In this document: positions 1-9,087 of the stretch, one piece after another
Numbering within the stretch: position 1 is the stretch's first letter
Layout of the letters: every line of letters starts with the position of its first letter
Assembly (NCBI GenBank): GCA_027488985.1
Contig: JAIYAR010000007.1
Location: 26,746 to 90,745 of the forward strand
Reading direction: 5' to 3'
DNA length: 64,000 nucleotides
Origin: Comamonadaceae bacterium
GTDB lineage: Bacteria; Pseudomonadota; Gammaproteobacteria; Burkholderiales; Burkholderiaceae_C
The notes under the pieces: model-generated
Seen by the model: only the letters and a program-made list of their open reading frames with translations
Told to the model about the DNA's origin: nothing
The model's database searches: none
Made by a program: the position numbers and the translations under genes

Positions 1-174
1 TGCCCAGAAAAAAAGCAAAAACGGTAATCCATATAAATCAACAACTTACGAGCGCTATTTCTTTGATAGCGCCCATCCCCCGAATGGGGGAAAGGGTAAA
101 CCCCAGCTTCCCTTTTTTGTGCATAACTAAGTACGCAAAACTTTGTTTTCCGCCGAAAACCGTGGTAAAGCCGA
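1..174. other. Intergenic region downstream of hemE
   Basis: No gene is visible. The stretch holds a partial copy of the dispersed repeat (about 50-76) and a small G/C hairpin (TCCCCC-GAAT-GGGGGA, about 76-91). The hairpin has no adjacent U-tract on the minus strand, so I do not call it a terminator of hemE. Confidence 0.5.
50..76 (-). repeat. Dispersed ~60-bp repeat, partial copy
   Basis: Read on the minus strand it gives GGCGCTATCAAAGAAATAGC, matching the small-hairpin half (GCTATCAA..ATAGC) of the repeat that recurs through the window. The longer half is absent or degraded, so this is a fragment. Confidence 0.4.
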
Positions 175-1338
175 TCAGGCGCGCAGCTTTTTGGAGTGGC
201 TGTGCACTGCGGCCACCAACGCGGCGACATGGTCCGGCGGGGTGTACTGGCTGATGCCGTGGCCCAGATTGAAGATGTGCGTGGGGCCGGTTCCGCTGCC
301 TTGGTAAGGTGTTCCGAAACTGTCCAGCACCTTTGCCACTTCGGTTTCGATAGCAGCGGGTGGCGCAAACAAAACGTTGGGGTCGATGTTGCCCTGCAAT
401 GCCTTGCCCGGGCCGTTTTCAAATCCGCCCACCAAAGCACGGGCTTTGGCAAGGTTGACCGTCCAGTCCAGGCCCAGCACTTCGCAGTCCAGCACCTGCA
501 TGTCTTGCAGCCACAAGCCACCGCCTTTGGTGAACACGATGCGAGGTACCACTTTGCCATCGGTGCCGAAGCGCTTGAGCTGCTTCAGGACGCGTGCGGT
601 GTAAGCCAGGCTGAATTCCTGGAACGCGCCATCGGCCAGCACGCCTCCCCAGCTGTCAAACACCATCACGGCTTGGGCGCCAGCGTCGATCTGGGCATTC
701 AGGTAAGCCGCAACCGAGTCGGCGTTGACGGCCAGCATGCGGTGCATCAGGTCCGGGCGGCTGTAGAGCATGGTTTTGACCAGGCGGTAGTCGTCGCTGC
801 CCTTGCCCTCGACCATGTAGCAGGCCAGGGTCCAGGGGCTGCCGGAAAAGCCGATCAGGGGCACGCGGCCCTTGCCGTCCACGGTGAGCGCCTTGCGGAT
901 GCTGCTCACCGCATCAAACACGTATTGCAGCTTGGCCATGTCGGGCACTTCAAGCTTGGCAACGTCGGCCTCACTCTTGATCGGGCTGGCAAAGCGCGGG
1001 CCTTCGCCTTGTGCAAACGACAGGCCCAAGCCCATGGCGTCCGGCACGGTCAGGATGTCACTGAACAGAATGGCCGCATCCAGCGGATAGCGCTCCAGCG
1101 GCTGCAGGGTGACTTCGGTGGCGTACTCGGTGTTGGTCGCCAGGCCCATGAAGCTACCCGCCTTGGCGCGCGTGGCCACGTATTCCGGCAGGTAGCGGCC
1201 AGCCTGGCGCATCAGCCACAGAGGCGTGTGTGCGGTGGCCTGGCGCATGCAGGCTTGCAAAAAGGTGGGGTTGTGCAGGCCGTCGAAGGTGGTGGCCTGG
1301 GCTGGGAAGGCTGTGGACGTGGCAGAGGTTTGGGTCAT
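175..1338 (-). CDS. hemE: Uroporphyrinogen III decarboxylase
   Basis: Cytosolic haem-pathway enzyme that decarboxylates the four acetate side chains of uroporphyrinogen III to give coproporphyrinogen III. The N-terminal signature [15 protein letters not shown] (residues about 39-53) carries the arginines that bind substrate carboxylates. [12 protein letters not shown] contains the conserved catalytic aspartate, and [16 protein letters not shown] is also typical. I chose ATG 1338, giving 387 aa, slightly longer than the usual 350-370 because of a non-conserved leader. An in-frame start at 1386 would add 16 residues with no family similarity. The gene stands alone, followed by the gene-free left edge. 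Identification is secure; the exact start is less so. Confidence 0.96.
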   Translation of the reverse strand: MTQTSATSTAFPAQATTFDGLHNPTFLQACMRQATAHTPLWLMRQAGRYLPEYVATRAKAGSFMGLATNTEYATEVTLQPLERYPLDAAILFSDILTVPDAMGLGLSFAQGEGPRFASPIKSEADVAKLEVPDMAKLQYVFDAVSSIRKALTVDGKGRVPLIGFSGSPWTLACYMVEGKGSDDYRLVKTMLYSRPDLMHRMLAVNADSVAAYLNAQIDAGAQAVMVFDSWGGVLADGAFQEFSLAYTARVLKQLKRFGTDGKVVPRIVFTKGGGLWLQDMQVLDCEVLGLDWTVNLAKARALVGGFENGPGKALQGNIDPNVLFAPPAAIETEVAKVLDSFGTPYQGSGTGPTHIFNLGHGISQYTPPDHVAALVAAVHSHSKKLRA

Positions 1339-1423
1339 GCCTGAATTGTCGCAGTTCAATGCAGGCTTGCCTTTGTCTTGCCTCAAGTCAAGATGCGATG
1401 GCTGGCCGCGGGCCGGTCCGCCC

Positions 1424-1840
1424 TCAGGCGTGGGCGCGTGCGTGCTCTACCAGCAGGCACTTGTCCTGCACACATTGCATGCCGGCCCCTTGTGCCTTGG
1501 CCAGCGCCGCGTCATGGCGAATGCCCAGTTGCAGCCAAATGGCAGGTGCGCCTATCGCCAAGGCTTCGTCCACCACCGGTGGCACGTCTTCACTATTGCG
1601 GAACACGTTCACTAGATCGATCTTTTCCGCAGCGGCCGCCTCGGTGAGGCTGGAGTACACCTTCTCGCCCAGAATTTCGCTGGCATTCGGGTTGATGGGC
1701 ACGATGCGCCAGCCCTGGCGCTGCATGTATTGCGATACCTTGAAGCTTTCGCGGTGCGGCTTGGGCGAAAGGCCGACCACGGCCACGGTACGCGGGCGGC
1801 TGACGAGGTCAGCAATGGTTTGGCGTTCAGATACGGGCAT
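1424..1840 (-). CDS. CoA-binding domain protein (YccU family)
   Basis: Small Rossmann-fold protein of the CoA_binding_2/YccU family, usually soluble and without an assigned reaction. The nucleotide-binding motif [19 protein letters not shown] lies near the N-terminus, followed by [18 protein letters not shown] and the QLGIRHD segment seen in this family. ATG 1840 gives 138 aa, matching the family. A longer in-frame GTG start at 1921, just after the dsbD stop, would add 27 low-complexity residues, but its tight spacing to dsbD makes it possible. Neither start has a strong Shine-Dalgarno sequence. It lies between dsbD and hemE on the same strand and may be co-transcribed with dsbD. Confidence 0.85.
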   Translation of the reverse strand: MPVSERQTIADLVSRPRTVAVVGLSPKPHRESFKVSQYMQRQGWRIVPINPNASEILGEKVYSSLTEAAAAEKIDLVNVFRNSEDVPPVVDEALAIGAPAIWLQLGIRHDAALAKAQGAGMQCVQDKCLLVEHARAHA

Positions 1841-1924
1841 GGTCGTTAGGGAGGGGGGACTGGTTGGAGCAGCCTGGTGAAGGGCGGTTGAAGAGGTGTT
1901 TGCTTCGCAAAGGCTTCGCACAGC

Positions 1925-4192
1925 CTAAAGCTGGGCCACAGCCTTCAGCACTTCACCCGGCGTGAGGATTTCGGTCAGCACCACCGCTGGCTTTCCCGGT
2001 GCGTACAGCACATACACCGGCACCCCGCTGCGGCCCAGCGCCTGCAAGGCTTGGGTAATGGCGGGGTCGCGCCGGGTCCAGTCGGCGCGCAGCAGGCGGA
2101 CCTGTTTGGCAGCAAACGCGGCCTCTACCTCGGCATTCGTCAGGGTGGTTTTCTTGTTGACCTGGCAGGTGATACACCAGGCCGCCGTGAAGTCCACGAA
2201 CACCGGCTTGCCCTCTTTCAGTGTGGCCTGTACCGCCGGTTCGGACCAGGTTTGCCAGTCGCCGTCTTGCGTCGGTGAGCCGTTGCTGGTTACCGCCGCC
2301 GCATCATCGTTTTTTAAGCCAAATTGCCACGTGGTGCTTATGGATATTGCGCTAGCAGCTATGGAAATGATAGTGAAAATACGTTTCCCAGAACCGCTTT
2401 GTCGCAGCGCCCAGACTAACAATCCCAGGCTCAAGAGCAGGAGCAACAGGCTGGCCGCCCCGTCCACCCCGCTCAAATGGCCCAACACCCACACCAGCCA
2501 GACCACGGTCGCCGCCATGGGGAAGGCCAGAAAGTGTTTGAGCGTTTCCATCCACGCGCCGGGGCGTGGCAGCCAACGGCCTACGGCGGGTAGCCAGCTT
2601 GCCAGCAGGTAGGGCAGCGCCAGTCCCAAGCCCAAGGCCGCAAACAACACCAAGGATTGCAAGCCCGGCAGCGTAATCGCATAGCCCAGCGACGCGCCCA
2701 TGAACGGCGCCGTGCAGGGGGATGCGATGGCCACAGCCAACACACCGGACAAAAACGCCTCGGCCACCGGGTGGCGCAGCTGCATGCCAGCCAATCCGGC
2801 GGGCAGCAGGTTACCGATGTGCAGCCAACCGGCCAGGTTCAGCGCCAGCAAGGTAAACAACACCGCCAGGCCGGTAATGACGGCGGGCGACTGCAGCTGG
2901 AAGCCCCAGCCCAGCTGCTCACCACCGGCCCGCAACGCCAGCAGCAAGCCACCCAGCGCCATGAAGGAAAGCACCACACCGGTGGTATAGGCCAGACCTT
3001 GCGCCCGGTGTTGGGCGCGTGATTGGCCGCCCTGCGCGGCAAAGCCCAGCACTTTGATGGCCAGTACCGGGAACACGCAGGGCATCAGGTTCAGGATCAA
3101 GCCGCCCAACAACGCGCCCAACACCATCCACACCATGCCGCCAGCGGGGGCGGGCGGCACGCTGGCATCGCGGGCGTTGGTGTCCAGCGCTGCTTGCAGG
3201 GCCGGCGGAATCTTGGCCATTTCGGCTACGGCGGGCCAGTTACCGGAAACACTTGCTTCGCCGCGCAGACTGTCTTTCCCGAGGCTGAACACCCAAGCGA
3301 GTTGGGTCGGTGATGTGCTGCGTTGGGGAGAGTAAGGCACCAAGGCTTGCCAAGTGTCGCCCTCCCAGCCTTGCTGGCCGGGTTGCAAGGCACCACGCGT
3401 CAGGGAGTCGGTAGTGGCGGGCAATGCGGGCGTGTCCAGCAGCTCGGCCGTCTCCGGCAGTGCTTGAATCGCCTGGCCCACCCAGGTGGCAGGCAGCCTG
3501 CTGACCCGCAGTAGCATGCCGCGTGCATCGACGCTGGCTTCGACCTTGCCTGGCAGGGCCACGGGCGTTGCTGCTTGTGCAGCAGCGAATCGTGCAGCGT
3601 GCAGTGCAGTGGAGCCCCGCACCGGAATACTGATGCGGAACGTTCCGTCCTGCGGAATACACGTTTCGCGGCACACCAGCCAGCTTGCCTGAAGCTGGAT
3701 GTCGGCAGCCTGCGCCAGCCCGCCGGGGCGGAAGCTGCTGTCCACTTTCACCGGAACGGGCAGCAGAACCTGGCCTTCATATCCCAGGTTGGCCAGGGTG
3801 CCGATGGCGATTTTTTGGGGGGCGGGCCAGGCGATGTCGCCTGCTGTCAAACCGGTGGGCAAGGTCCACTGCAGCTGGGTGGGCAGGCCCGAGTCGCCGG
3901 GGTTTTTCCAGTAGGTGTGCCAGTGGGGCTGGTGCTGCAGCAGCAAACCGAGCCACAAGGTTTTGCCCGGTGTGACCCCATCCGGCGCGTGAACCAGCAG
4001 TTCGGCAGTCAGTTGTTCGGTCTTCACCTGTGAGGAAACCGCTGCTCCCGCACTTGGTGCACCGAACAAGCTGGTGGGTGAAGTCAATTGGGCCCTGGCG
4101 CTCATGGATAAAGCGCCGGCAGCTATCAAAAAAAGAGCAAAAAGTTGCCGTGCAACGAGCAGCAAGCGAGGGGTGCAATAGATAACGTTCAT
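1925..4192 (-). CDS. dsbD: Thiol:disulfide interchange protein, DsbD/ScsB type
   Basis: Inner-membrane reductase that passes electrons from cytosolic thioredoxin to periplasmic partners. The order is: signal peptide (about 1-35); periplasmic N-domain with a cysteine pair in LVCRETCIP; membrane core (about 350-590) with NLMPCVFPVLAIKVL and IASPCTAPFMGASLGYA, whose cysteines form the transmembrane redox pair; and a thioredoxin domain with AAWCITCQ (C673/C676). At 755 aa it is longer than E. coli DsbD because of a larger N-domain, as in ScsB-like proteins. Two copies of the dispersed repeat lie inside the frame, one encoding residues about 19-37 (signal peptide) and one about 607-628 (linker before thioredoxin). 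Divergent from the histidine kinase. Confidence 0.93.
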   Translation of the reverse strand: MNVIYCTPRLLLVARQLFALFLIAAGALSMSARAQLTSPTSLFGAPSAGAAVSSQVKTEQLTAELLVHAPDGVTPGKTLWLGLLLQHQPHWHTYWKNPGDSGLPTQLQWTLPTGLTAGDIAWPAPQKIAIGTLANLGYEGQVLLPVPVKVDSSFRPGGLAQAADIQLQASWLVCRETCIPQDGTFRISIPVRGSTALHAARFAAAQAATPVALPGKVEASVDARGMLLRVSRLPATWVGQAIQALPETAELLDTPALPATTDSLTRGALQPGQQGWEGDTWQALVPYSPQRSTSPTQLAWVFSLGKDSLRGEASVSGNWPAVAEMAKIPPALQAALDTNARDASVPPAPAGGMVWMVLGALLGGLILNLMPCVFPVLAIKVLGFAAQGGQSRAQHRAQGLAYTTGVVLSFMALGGLLLALRAGGEQLGWGFQLQSPAVITGLAVLFTLLALNLAGWLHIGNLLPAGLAGMQLRHPVAEAFLSGVLAVAIASPCTAPFMGASLGYAITLPGLQSLVLFAALGLGLALPYLLASWLPAVGRWLPRPGAWMETLKHFLAFPMAATVVWLVWVLGHLSGVDGAASLLLLLLSLGLLVWALRQSGSGKRIFTIISIAASAISISTTWQFGLKNDDAAAVTSNGSPTQDGDWQTWSEPAVQATLKEGKPVFVDFTAAWCITCQVNKKTTLTNAEVEAAFAAKQVRLLRADWTRRDPAITQALQALGRSGVPVYVLYAPGKPAVVLTEILTPGEVLKAVAQL
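2310..2373 (+). repeat. Dispersed ~60-bp repeat inside dsbD (linker copy)
   Basis: Copy with the shared pattern AAATTG..(T)GCTTATGGATATTGCGC-AGCAGCTATG. It lies antisense to dsbD and is translated there as residues about 607-628, between the last membrane helix and the thioredoxin domain. The reading frame is intact. Confidence 0.65.
4082..4137 (+). repeat. Dispersed ~60-bp repeat inside dsbD (signal-peptide copy)
   Basis: Carries GGCGCTCATGGATAAAGCGC and GGCAGCTATCAA, the core of the repeat. Read from dsbD it encodes residues about 19-37, covering the hydrophobic core and likely cleavage site of the signal peptide (AAGALSMSARAQ). Confidence 0.65.
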
Positions 4193-4407
4193 CGGCGTGT
4201 GGGAGGCCGGAGTCCGGCCATAAGTTCCTGCAATCGGGGCGATTCCGGCCAGGCAACCGCTATCGCGTCGTGGTCATGTCCCCGCGGCTGGTATAAGTTA
4301 TAACAGGCGGAACCATAGCGCTTGACCGTGCAGGCGCCCCCCGCGATACTGCGCCCTTCCTGCGTTCACGTCGGCGCACCCACCCTGACCCGAAAGGCCA
4401 CTTCAGC

Positions 4408-6393
4408 GTGAAGATTCCCAGCCTGTCCCTCCGGCAGACCTTGATGGTGGGGGTCGCCGCGGGCATTTTGTTGCCGGCCTTGTTTTTTGCGGGCTTCCAG
4501 GTCAGCAGCAAGCTGCGAACCGAACGGACCCTGCGCGTCGAGGCGCCTCTGAATCAGTATGCCGATGTGCTCTCGCGCGGCATGGCAGTGGCGGTGTGGA
4601 ATCTGGACCGCGGCGTTGCCATAGAGCTGGTCGAGGCGGTGATGCGCAACCCGGATGTGGTGCGGGTGCTGGTGACCGACGAGTTTGGCGAGACCTTTGT
4701 CCAGCGGGGAAGCACGACCGAAACGTCCGACAAATTCCTCTCCGAAAAGCGGGACATCAATTACAACGGAGCCCGTGTGGGCAGCCTGTCGGTGGTCATG
4801 TCGTCCGAGCGGATCGAGCGCGAGGCGCGGGCAGAGCTGATGCTGTTTGCCGCGGCCCTGGCCTTGCAAGTGGCATTGGCTTTTGCGTTTATCTGGCCCA
4901 TGTTCAACCGCCGGATCGTCCGTCCGCTGTTGCGCCTGCAGGAAGGCGCGTTGCGGCTGGCGCGTGGCGAATTGACCGAATCCATGGCCAGCGAGAAAAA
5001 GGACGAGATGGGTCAGCTCTCCAATGCGCTGGACACCATGCGCCAGGACCTGGGCGCCTTGCTTACTGAGCGACAGCAAAAAACCGAGGCCTTGCAGCGC
5101 GAGCTGGAAGAGCGCGCCCGCACCGAGGAGGCTTTACGCGTCAGCCAGACCAAGTTCGCGGCGATTTTTGATGCTTCGCCGATTGCCATGTCAGTGTCGT
5201 CGGTAGAGGGGGATGTCCGCACCATCGATGTGAACACCGCGTGGAAGCGTGTCTTCGGCATGGAGCGCACTGCAGCGATAGGGACCAACGGCTTGCGCAT
5301 GGGGATCTGGAAAGACCCGGCTGAGCGCAAGCGTGCACTCGACATCGTGCAAGAAAAAGGCGAGCTTTCCAATTTCAAGGCCTGGATGCGCAGGGGCGCA
5401 CACGGGGCGGAAATCTACTGTGATCTCTCAGGCCGCATGGTGACGCTGGGCGGCGAGCGGGTGCTCATCATGGCGTTTGATGACATCACGGAAAAGCACC
5501 GTTACGAAGAAAACATCCTGCAACTCAATGCCACCCTGGAACACCGGGTGGAAGACCGCACCCGTGAACTGACCGATGCCTTGGGCCAGCTGCGGGCAGC
5601 CCAGTCGGAACTGGTGCGTACTGAAAAAATGTCAGCGCTGGGCTCCCTGGTCGCAGGTATCGCCCACGAGCTCAACACCCCCATCGGCAACAGCCTCACG
5701 GTGGCCAGCACCCTCCAGGACCATGCCAACCATTTTGCCGATGGCATCAGCAAGGGCCTCACCCGCAGCCGTCTGGATGAGTTTGTGGCCAACACCCAGC
5801 AAGGCGCCGGCATTTTGATGCGGGGCTTGCAACACGCCGCTGAACTGGTTTCCAGCTTCAAGCAGGTGGCGGTCGACCAGACCAGCCTGAACCGGCGCAC
5901 CTTTGATCTGCACAGCACGGTCACCGAGATCTTGCTCACCCTGGGCCCGAGTATCCGCAAGTCCACGCATGTGGTGGTGAGCGACATTCCCGCCGATATC
6001 GTGATGGACAGCTTCCCTGGCCCCCTGGGCCAGGTGCTCACCAACCTGATCAACAACGCGCTTTTGCACGCCTTTGAAGGCCGGGAGCACGGCACAGTGA
6101 GCATCCGTGCCGCCATGGACGGGCCTGAGCGCATCCAGTTGCTGGTGAGCGACGATGGTGGCGGCATCGCACACGGCCACTTGGCAAGGGTGTTTGATCC
6201 TTTCTTCACCACCAAGCTCGGCCAAGGGGGAAGCGGCTTGGGGCTGAACATCGTCTACAACCTGGTCACCAAGACGCTGGGCGGCACCATCCATGTAGCC
6301 AGCGCGCCGGGCGAGGGGGCCACGTTCAGCATGAGCCTGCCGCTCAAAGCACCGGTGATTGCTTCCGACGCCTTGACCGGCATGGCCCTGTGA
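4408..6393 (+). CDS. Membrane sensor histidine kinase with HAMP and PAS
   Basis: Inner-membrane two-component sensor of 661 aa. The order is: TM1 (about 11-30); a periplasmic domain of about 120 residues; TM2 (about 150-170); HAMP; a coiled coil; a PAS domain (about 250-370, beginning near FAAIFDASPIAMSV); a second coiled coil; and a HisKA domain with GIAHELNTPIGNS, phospho-acceptor H420. The ATPase domain has NLINNALLHAF, DDGGGI, FDPFFTTK and GQGGSGLGLNIV, so all N, G1, F and G2 boxes are intact. The start is GTG 4408 with AAAGG about 10 nt upstream. No response regulator gene is adjacent, so partner and signal are unknown. Divergent from dsbD, with creatininase 37 bp downstream. Confidence 0.92.
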   Translation: MKIPSLSLRQTLMVGVAAGILLPALFFAGFQVSSKLRTERTLRVEAPLNQYADVLSRGMAVAVWNLDRGVAIELVEAVMRNPDVVRVLVTDEFGETFVQRGSTTETSDKFLSEKRDINYNGARVGSLSVVMSSERIEREARAELMLFAAALALQVALAFAFIWPMFNRRIVRPLLRLQEGALRLARGELTESMASEKKDEMGQLSNALDTMRQDLGALLTERQQKTEALQRELEERARTEEALRVSQTKFAAIFDASPIAMSVSSVEGDVRTIDVNTAWKRVFGMERTAAIGTNGLRMGIWKDPAERKRALDIVQEKGELSNFKAWMRRGAHGAEIYCDLSGRMVTLGGERVLIMAFDDITEKHRYEENILQLNATLEHRVEDRTRELTDALGQLRAAQSELVRTEKMSALGSLVAGIAHELNTPIGNSLTVASTLQDHANHFADGISKGLTRSRLDEFVANTQQGAGILMRGLQHAAELVSSFKQVAVDQTSLNRRTFDLHSTVTEILLTLGPSIRKSTHVVVSDIPADIVMDSFPGPLGQVLTNLINNALLHAFEGREHGTVSIRAAMDGPERIQLLVSDDGGGIAHGHLARVFDPFFTTKLGQGGSGLGLNIVYNLVTKTLGGTIHVASAPGEGATFSMSLPLKAPVIASDALTGMAL

Positions 6394-6430
6394 GGCGCAG
6401 AAGCCCGACAGCCCTCGGTAAGATGCAGCC

Positions 6431-7267
6431 ATGCAGACACCTTCCCGCTTCTGGGCTGACTGGACCAGCCCGCAATTCGACCAGGCCCGCACAGCAGGCA
6501 CGCTCGATCACCTGATTGCCGTGCTGCCCGTGGCAGCCACGGAACAACACGGCCCGCATCTGCCCTTGCAAGTGGACAGCGCCTTGGTGGATGGTGTGAT
6601 TGCCCATGCCCTGCCATACATCGCGCCCGAGGTACCTGCTTTGTTTCTGCCGACCCAGGCTGTGGGCTTCAGCCCTGAGCATGCAGAGTTTCCCGGTACG
6701 TTGACACTCAAAGCGGAAACAGTAATCCGGCTTTGGACCGAGATCGGTGAATGCGTGGCCGCCAGTGGCGTCAAGCGACTGGTGCTGTTCAACAGCCATG
6801 GCGGGCAGGTGGGCCTGATGGATGTGGTGGCGCGTGACCTGCGCGCCAGGTTGGGCATGCTGGTGTACAGCGTGAACTGGTTCGGCCTGCCGTTGGCCGC
6901 GGCGGATGGCAGCGACGTGAATGCCCTCTTCAGCGCGCACGAACACCGCTTTGGGATCCACGCCGGCGATATCGAAACCTCCATGATGCTGGCTCTGCGC
7001 CCGGACCTCGTGAACATGGGCCAAGCTGATAACTTTGCCTCCACGTCGGAAGACCGTGCCAAAGCTTTCCCCATTCTGGGCAATGGCAAAAGCGCCAAGC
7101 TCGGCTGGCAAATGCAGGACTACAACCCGGCGGGCGCCGTTGGGAACGCGGCGGCTGCCACTACCGCCAAGGGTCAGGCGGTGCTGGCCGCAGCGGGGCT
7201 GGCCCTGGCGCGATTGCTGGGCGAGATCCACGCACTGCCCGCCAACACCCTGAAGCAGCGCAAGTAG
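6431..7267 (+). CDS. Creatininase-family amidohydrolase
   Basis: Member of the creatininase superfamily (creatinine amidohydrolase, FAPy deformylase, MftE), metal-dependent hydrolases of cyclic or N-formyl amides. Metal-ligand motifs are present: AATEQHGPHLPL near residue 38, FNSHGGQVG in the middle and HAGDIETSMML near 180. The 278-aa length fits the family. It starts 37 bp after the histidine kinase on the same strand and may share its transcript, but the substrate cannot be read from sequence and no pathway genes flank it. It ends 2 bp before the convergent CapA-like gene. Confidence 0.88.
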   Translation: MQTPSRFWADWTSPQFDQARTAGTLDHLIAVLPVAATEQHGPHLPLQVDSALVDGVIAHALPYIAPEVPALFLPTQAVGFSPEHAEFPGTLTLKAETVIRLWTEIGECVAASGVKRLVLFNSHGGQVGLMDVVARDLRARLGMLVYSVNWFGLPLAAADGSDVNALFSAHEHRFGIHAGDIETSMMLALRPDLVNMGQADNFASTSEDRAKAFPILGNGKSAKLGWQMQDYNPAGAVGNAAAATTAKGQAVLAAAGLALARLLGEIHALPANTLKQRK

Positions 7268-7268
7268 A

Positions 7269-8264
7269 TCAGTCCGCGGGGGTACACAGGCCGGGTGCGC
7301 TCTGGCCGCGGTTCCAGCATGGCGTGGCGCGTGTCATGTCCGGTGTGGGAATGCCTTGCATGTCAATCTGCACGGCGCGCGTGTCGAAGGCCTGCACGCC
7401 TTGTTTGTCCAGCCGCAGCCGCAACACCCACGCACGGCGCTGGTTGTCGTTGTCGGTTTCCTTCATCACAAAGTTGCCTACGCTGTAGACGATAGGCTTG
7501 CCCCGGTAGTGCTCTATATCTTGTGTGACATGCGGGTGGCCGCCGATGACGGCATCTGCACCGGCCTCCACCATCAGGCGTGCCAGTTGCCGCTGACGGC
7601 TATTAGCTACCAGCTCGTTCTCCCACCCCCAGTGCATTACCGGAATCACCAGGTCTGCGCGGTGCAATGTGCGGGCAGCGCGTATGTCGGCCACCACCTG
7701 CTCGTCTTCGCTCCAGGCGCTGCCGGGGGCGTCAAAGTCGGCTTCAAAGCTGCGCGGCATGAATTCGTTGTAGCTCAGCAGGGCAATGCGCAAGCCCTTG
7801 CGTTCGATGATCAAAGGGGCGTGCGCCTCTTTCAGGTTGTTGCCGCCCCCGAAATACTGCAGTCCTGCAGCGGGCAGCAGACGCAGCATTTCTGCAAAGG
7901 CTTCGCGCCCGTAGTCGCCCGAATGGTTGTTGGCCAAAGCCAGCGCGTCGAAGTGGCGCTTGAGCACCGGCAAGGTACGGGGGTGAGCGCGGAAGGTGAA
8001 GTTTTTGTCTCCCGCAGAGCCGGTGGTGGCCACCACGCATTCTAGGTTTCCGATGCGGATGTCTGCCTTGCGGAAATAGCTGCCAAACGCGGCAAAAGGG
8101 TCCTGGCCTCGCTCAATCATGGCCCCCGCCACATCGTCCAGCACGATGTCGCCGGCGAACACCAGGGTGACAGGTTCAGAGGCTGTTTGCGCATGGCTGT
8201 TGCCCAGGCCGGCCGTGCAGATGAGCAACAGGCCCAGCAGGGCCGAGTTCGCAATTTGCCTCAT
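7269..8264 (-). CDS. CapA-family (poly-gamma-glutamate synthesis-like) metallophosphatase-fold protein
   Basis: Exported protein of the PGA_cap/CapA family, 331 aa from ATG 8264. It has a signal peptide (about 1-25), then LVFAGDIVLDD, the family's metal-binding Asp motif. NLECVV, ALANNHSGDYG, MHWGWENE and GGHPHVTQ follow, the expected calcineurin-like ligand positions. In Bacillus CapA helps build polyglutamate capsule, but Gram-negative homologues are mostly unassigned, so function here is open. The ATG overlaps the stop of the preceding gene as ATGA, so the two are translationally coupled. An upstream in-frame ATG at 8288 is less likely because it would prefix the signal peptide. Confidence 0.85.
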   Translation of the reverse strand: MRQIANSALLGLLLICTAGLGNSHAQTASEPVTLVFAGDIVLDDVAGAMIERGQDPFAAFGSYFRKADIRIGNLECVVATTGSAGDKNFTFRAHPRTLPVLKRHFDALALANNHSGDYGREAFAEMLRLLPAAGLQYFGGGNNLKEAHAPLIIERKGLRIALLSYNEFMPRSFEADFDAPGSAWSEDEQVVADIRAARTLHRADLVIPVMHWGWENELVANSRQRQLARLMVEAGADAVIGGHPHVTQDIEHYRGKPIVYSVGNFVMKETDNDNQRRAWVLRLRLDKQGVQAFDTRAVQIDMQGIPTPDMTRATPCWNRGQSAPGLCTPAD

Positions 8265-8665
8265 GGTTGCACTCCGCGCAAGACACATTCATATTGCAGC
8301 TCACGCTCTACCGGGCCGGCGTAAACAAACTGTTTTCCAGTGAGGCGTTGGCCTTGGGGCCCAGCCACAAAGGGCGGGTAGTAGTTGGCTTGTTGTACCA
8401 GCACCGGTTGGGTGTTGGTGTCCAGGTAGGCGTAGGTTTTGATGTAGTCCGGTTGGGCACCGCGCCCCACCATCACCGCTTTGAAGCGGAAGCGTCCACC
8501 CACATCAACCGAGGGCACCGGGTACGGGTCATCGACAGCTGTGGCTTCCAGAGTCTGGGTGGTGCCGGCATAGGTGAGCTCGCAATGCAGCCTTGGGCCG
8601 GAAAAACTGGCAGTGCTGCAACAGAGCGACGCCAGAAAAAAAGCGGAAATTGAAAAACGGGGCAT
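8261..8665 (-). CDS. Hypothetical exported protein
   Basis: 134 aa with a clear signal peptide (residues about 1-22, FFLASLCCSTASFSG), so likely periplasmic. The mature part is mostly predicted beta strand with two cysteines (LHCELTYAG and YECVLRG) that could form a disulfide. I do not recognise a family. Its stop overlaps the start of the CapA-like gene (ATGA), which suggests a shared transcript and perhaps a shared envelope role. Confidence 0.75.
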   Translation of the reverse strand: MPRFSISAFFLASLCCSTASFSGPRLHCELTYAGTTQTLEATAVDDPYPVPSVDVGGRFRFKAVMVGRGAQPDYIKTYAYLDTNTQPVLVQQANYYPPFVAGPQGQRLTGKQFVYAGPVERELQYECVLRGVQP

Positions 8666-8712
8666 GCGCCGATTGTGCCGGCCACGCAGCCCGGTTCAGG
8701 CGGGGCTTTCCC

Positions 8713-9066
8713 TCAACGAATGCCGCGTATGTACCGGTGTGCTTCGCTTTCGCTCGCACCCATCAGCGAGTCCGAGGCGCCGGGCAATGGCGCGGGGCGC
8801 GAATGGCCGCCCAGCACGCCAAACAGCTTGTCCCTGCTGATGGCCCGGTGCGGGGTGTGAGGTTCCATGGCCAGCTCCAGTTTGGCGGCCCATTCGCCCA
8901 AGTCCGCATGGCCGTCGTCCTTGGCGGCTGCGCGGGCAAAGCGGATGATCTCGGCCGCGTATTCGGTGTTCGCTGCCATCCACTCCGTGTCGGTCACCCG
9001 ACCGGTTTTACGGCGCAGCAACACGTGCAAATGGGCGGCAATCGCCAGTTTTTCGCTGTTCAACAT
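8713..9066 (-). CDS. Hypothetical cytoplasmic protein
   Basis: 117 aa with no signal peptide or membrane segment. The N-terminal two thirds look helical and the C-terminus is disordered (Pro/Ser/Gly-rich). The start is well supported by AAGGAGGAATCC directly before ATG 9066, one of the strongest ribosome sites in the window. I do not recognise the family. It lies 21 bp downstream of the ammonium transporter on the same strand, so it may be co-transcribed with it. Confidence 0.7.
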   Translation of the reverse strand: MLNSEKLAIAAHLHVLLRRKTGRVTDTEWMAANTEYAAEIIRFARAAAKDDGHADLGEWAAKLELAMEPHTPHRAISRDKLFGVLGGHSRPAPLPGASDSLMGASESEAHRYIRGIR

Positions 9067-9087
9067 GGATTCCTCCTTGGCTTCATC

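Noticed and set aside
76-91. G/C hairpin considered as hemE terminator
   Set aside because: Strong stem, but no U-tract follows on the minus strand and it is about 80 bp beyond the stop codon.
196-1344. Long plus-strand open frame (382 codons) opposite hemE
   Set aside because: It lies fully antisense to a clear hemE, has no recognisable motif, and is explained by the GC-rich codon pattern of the real gene.
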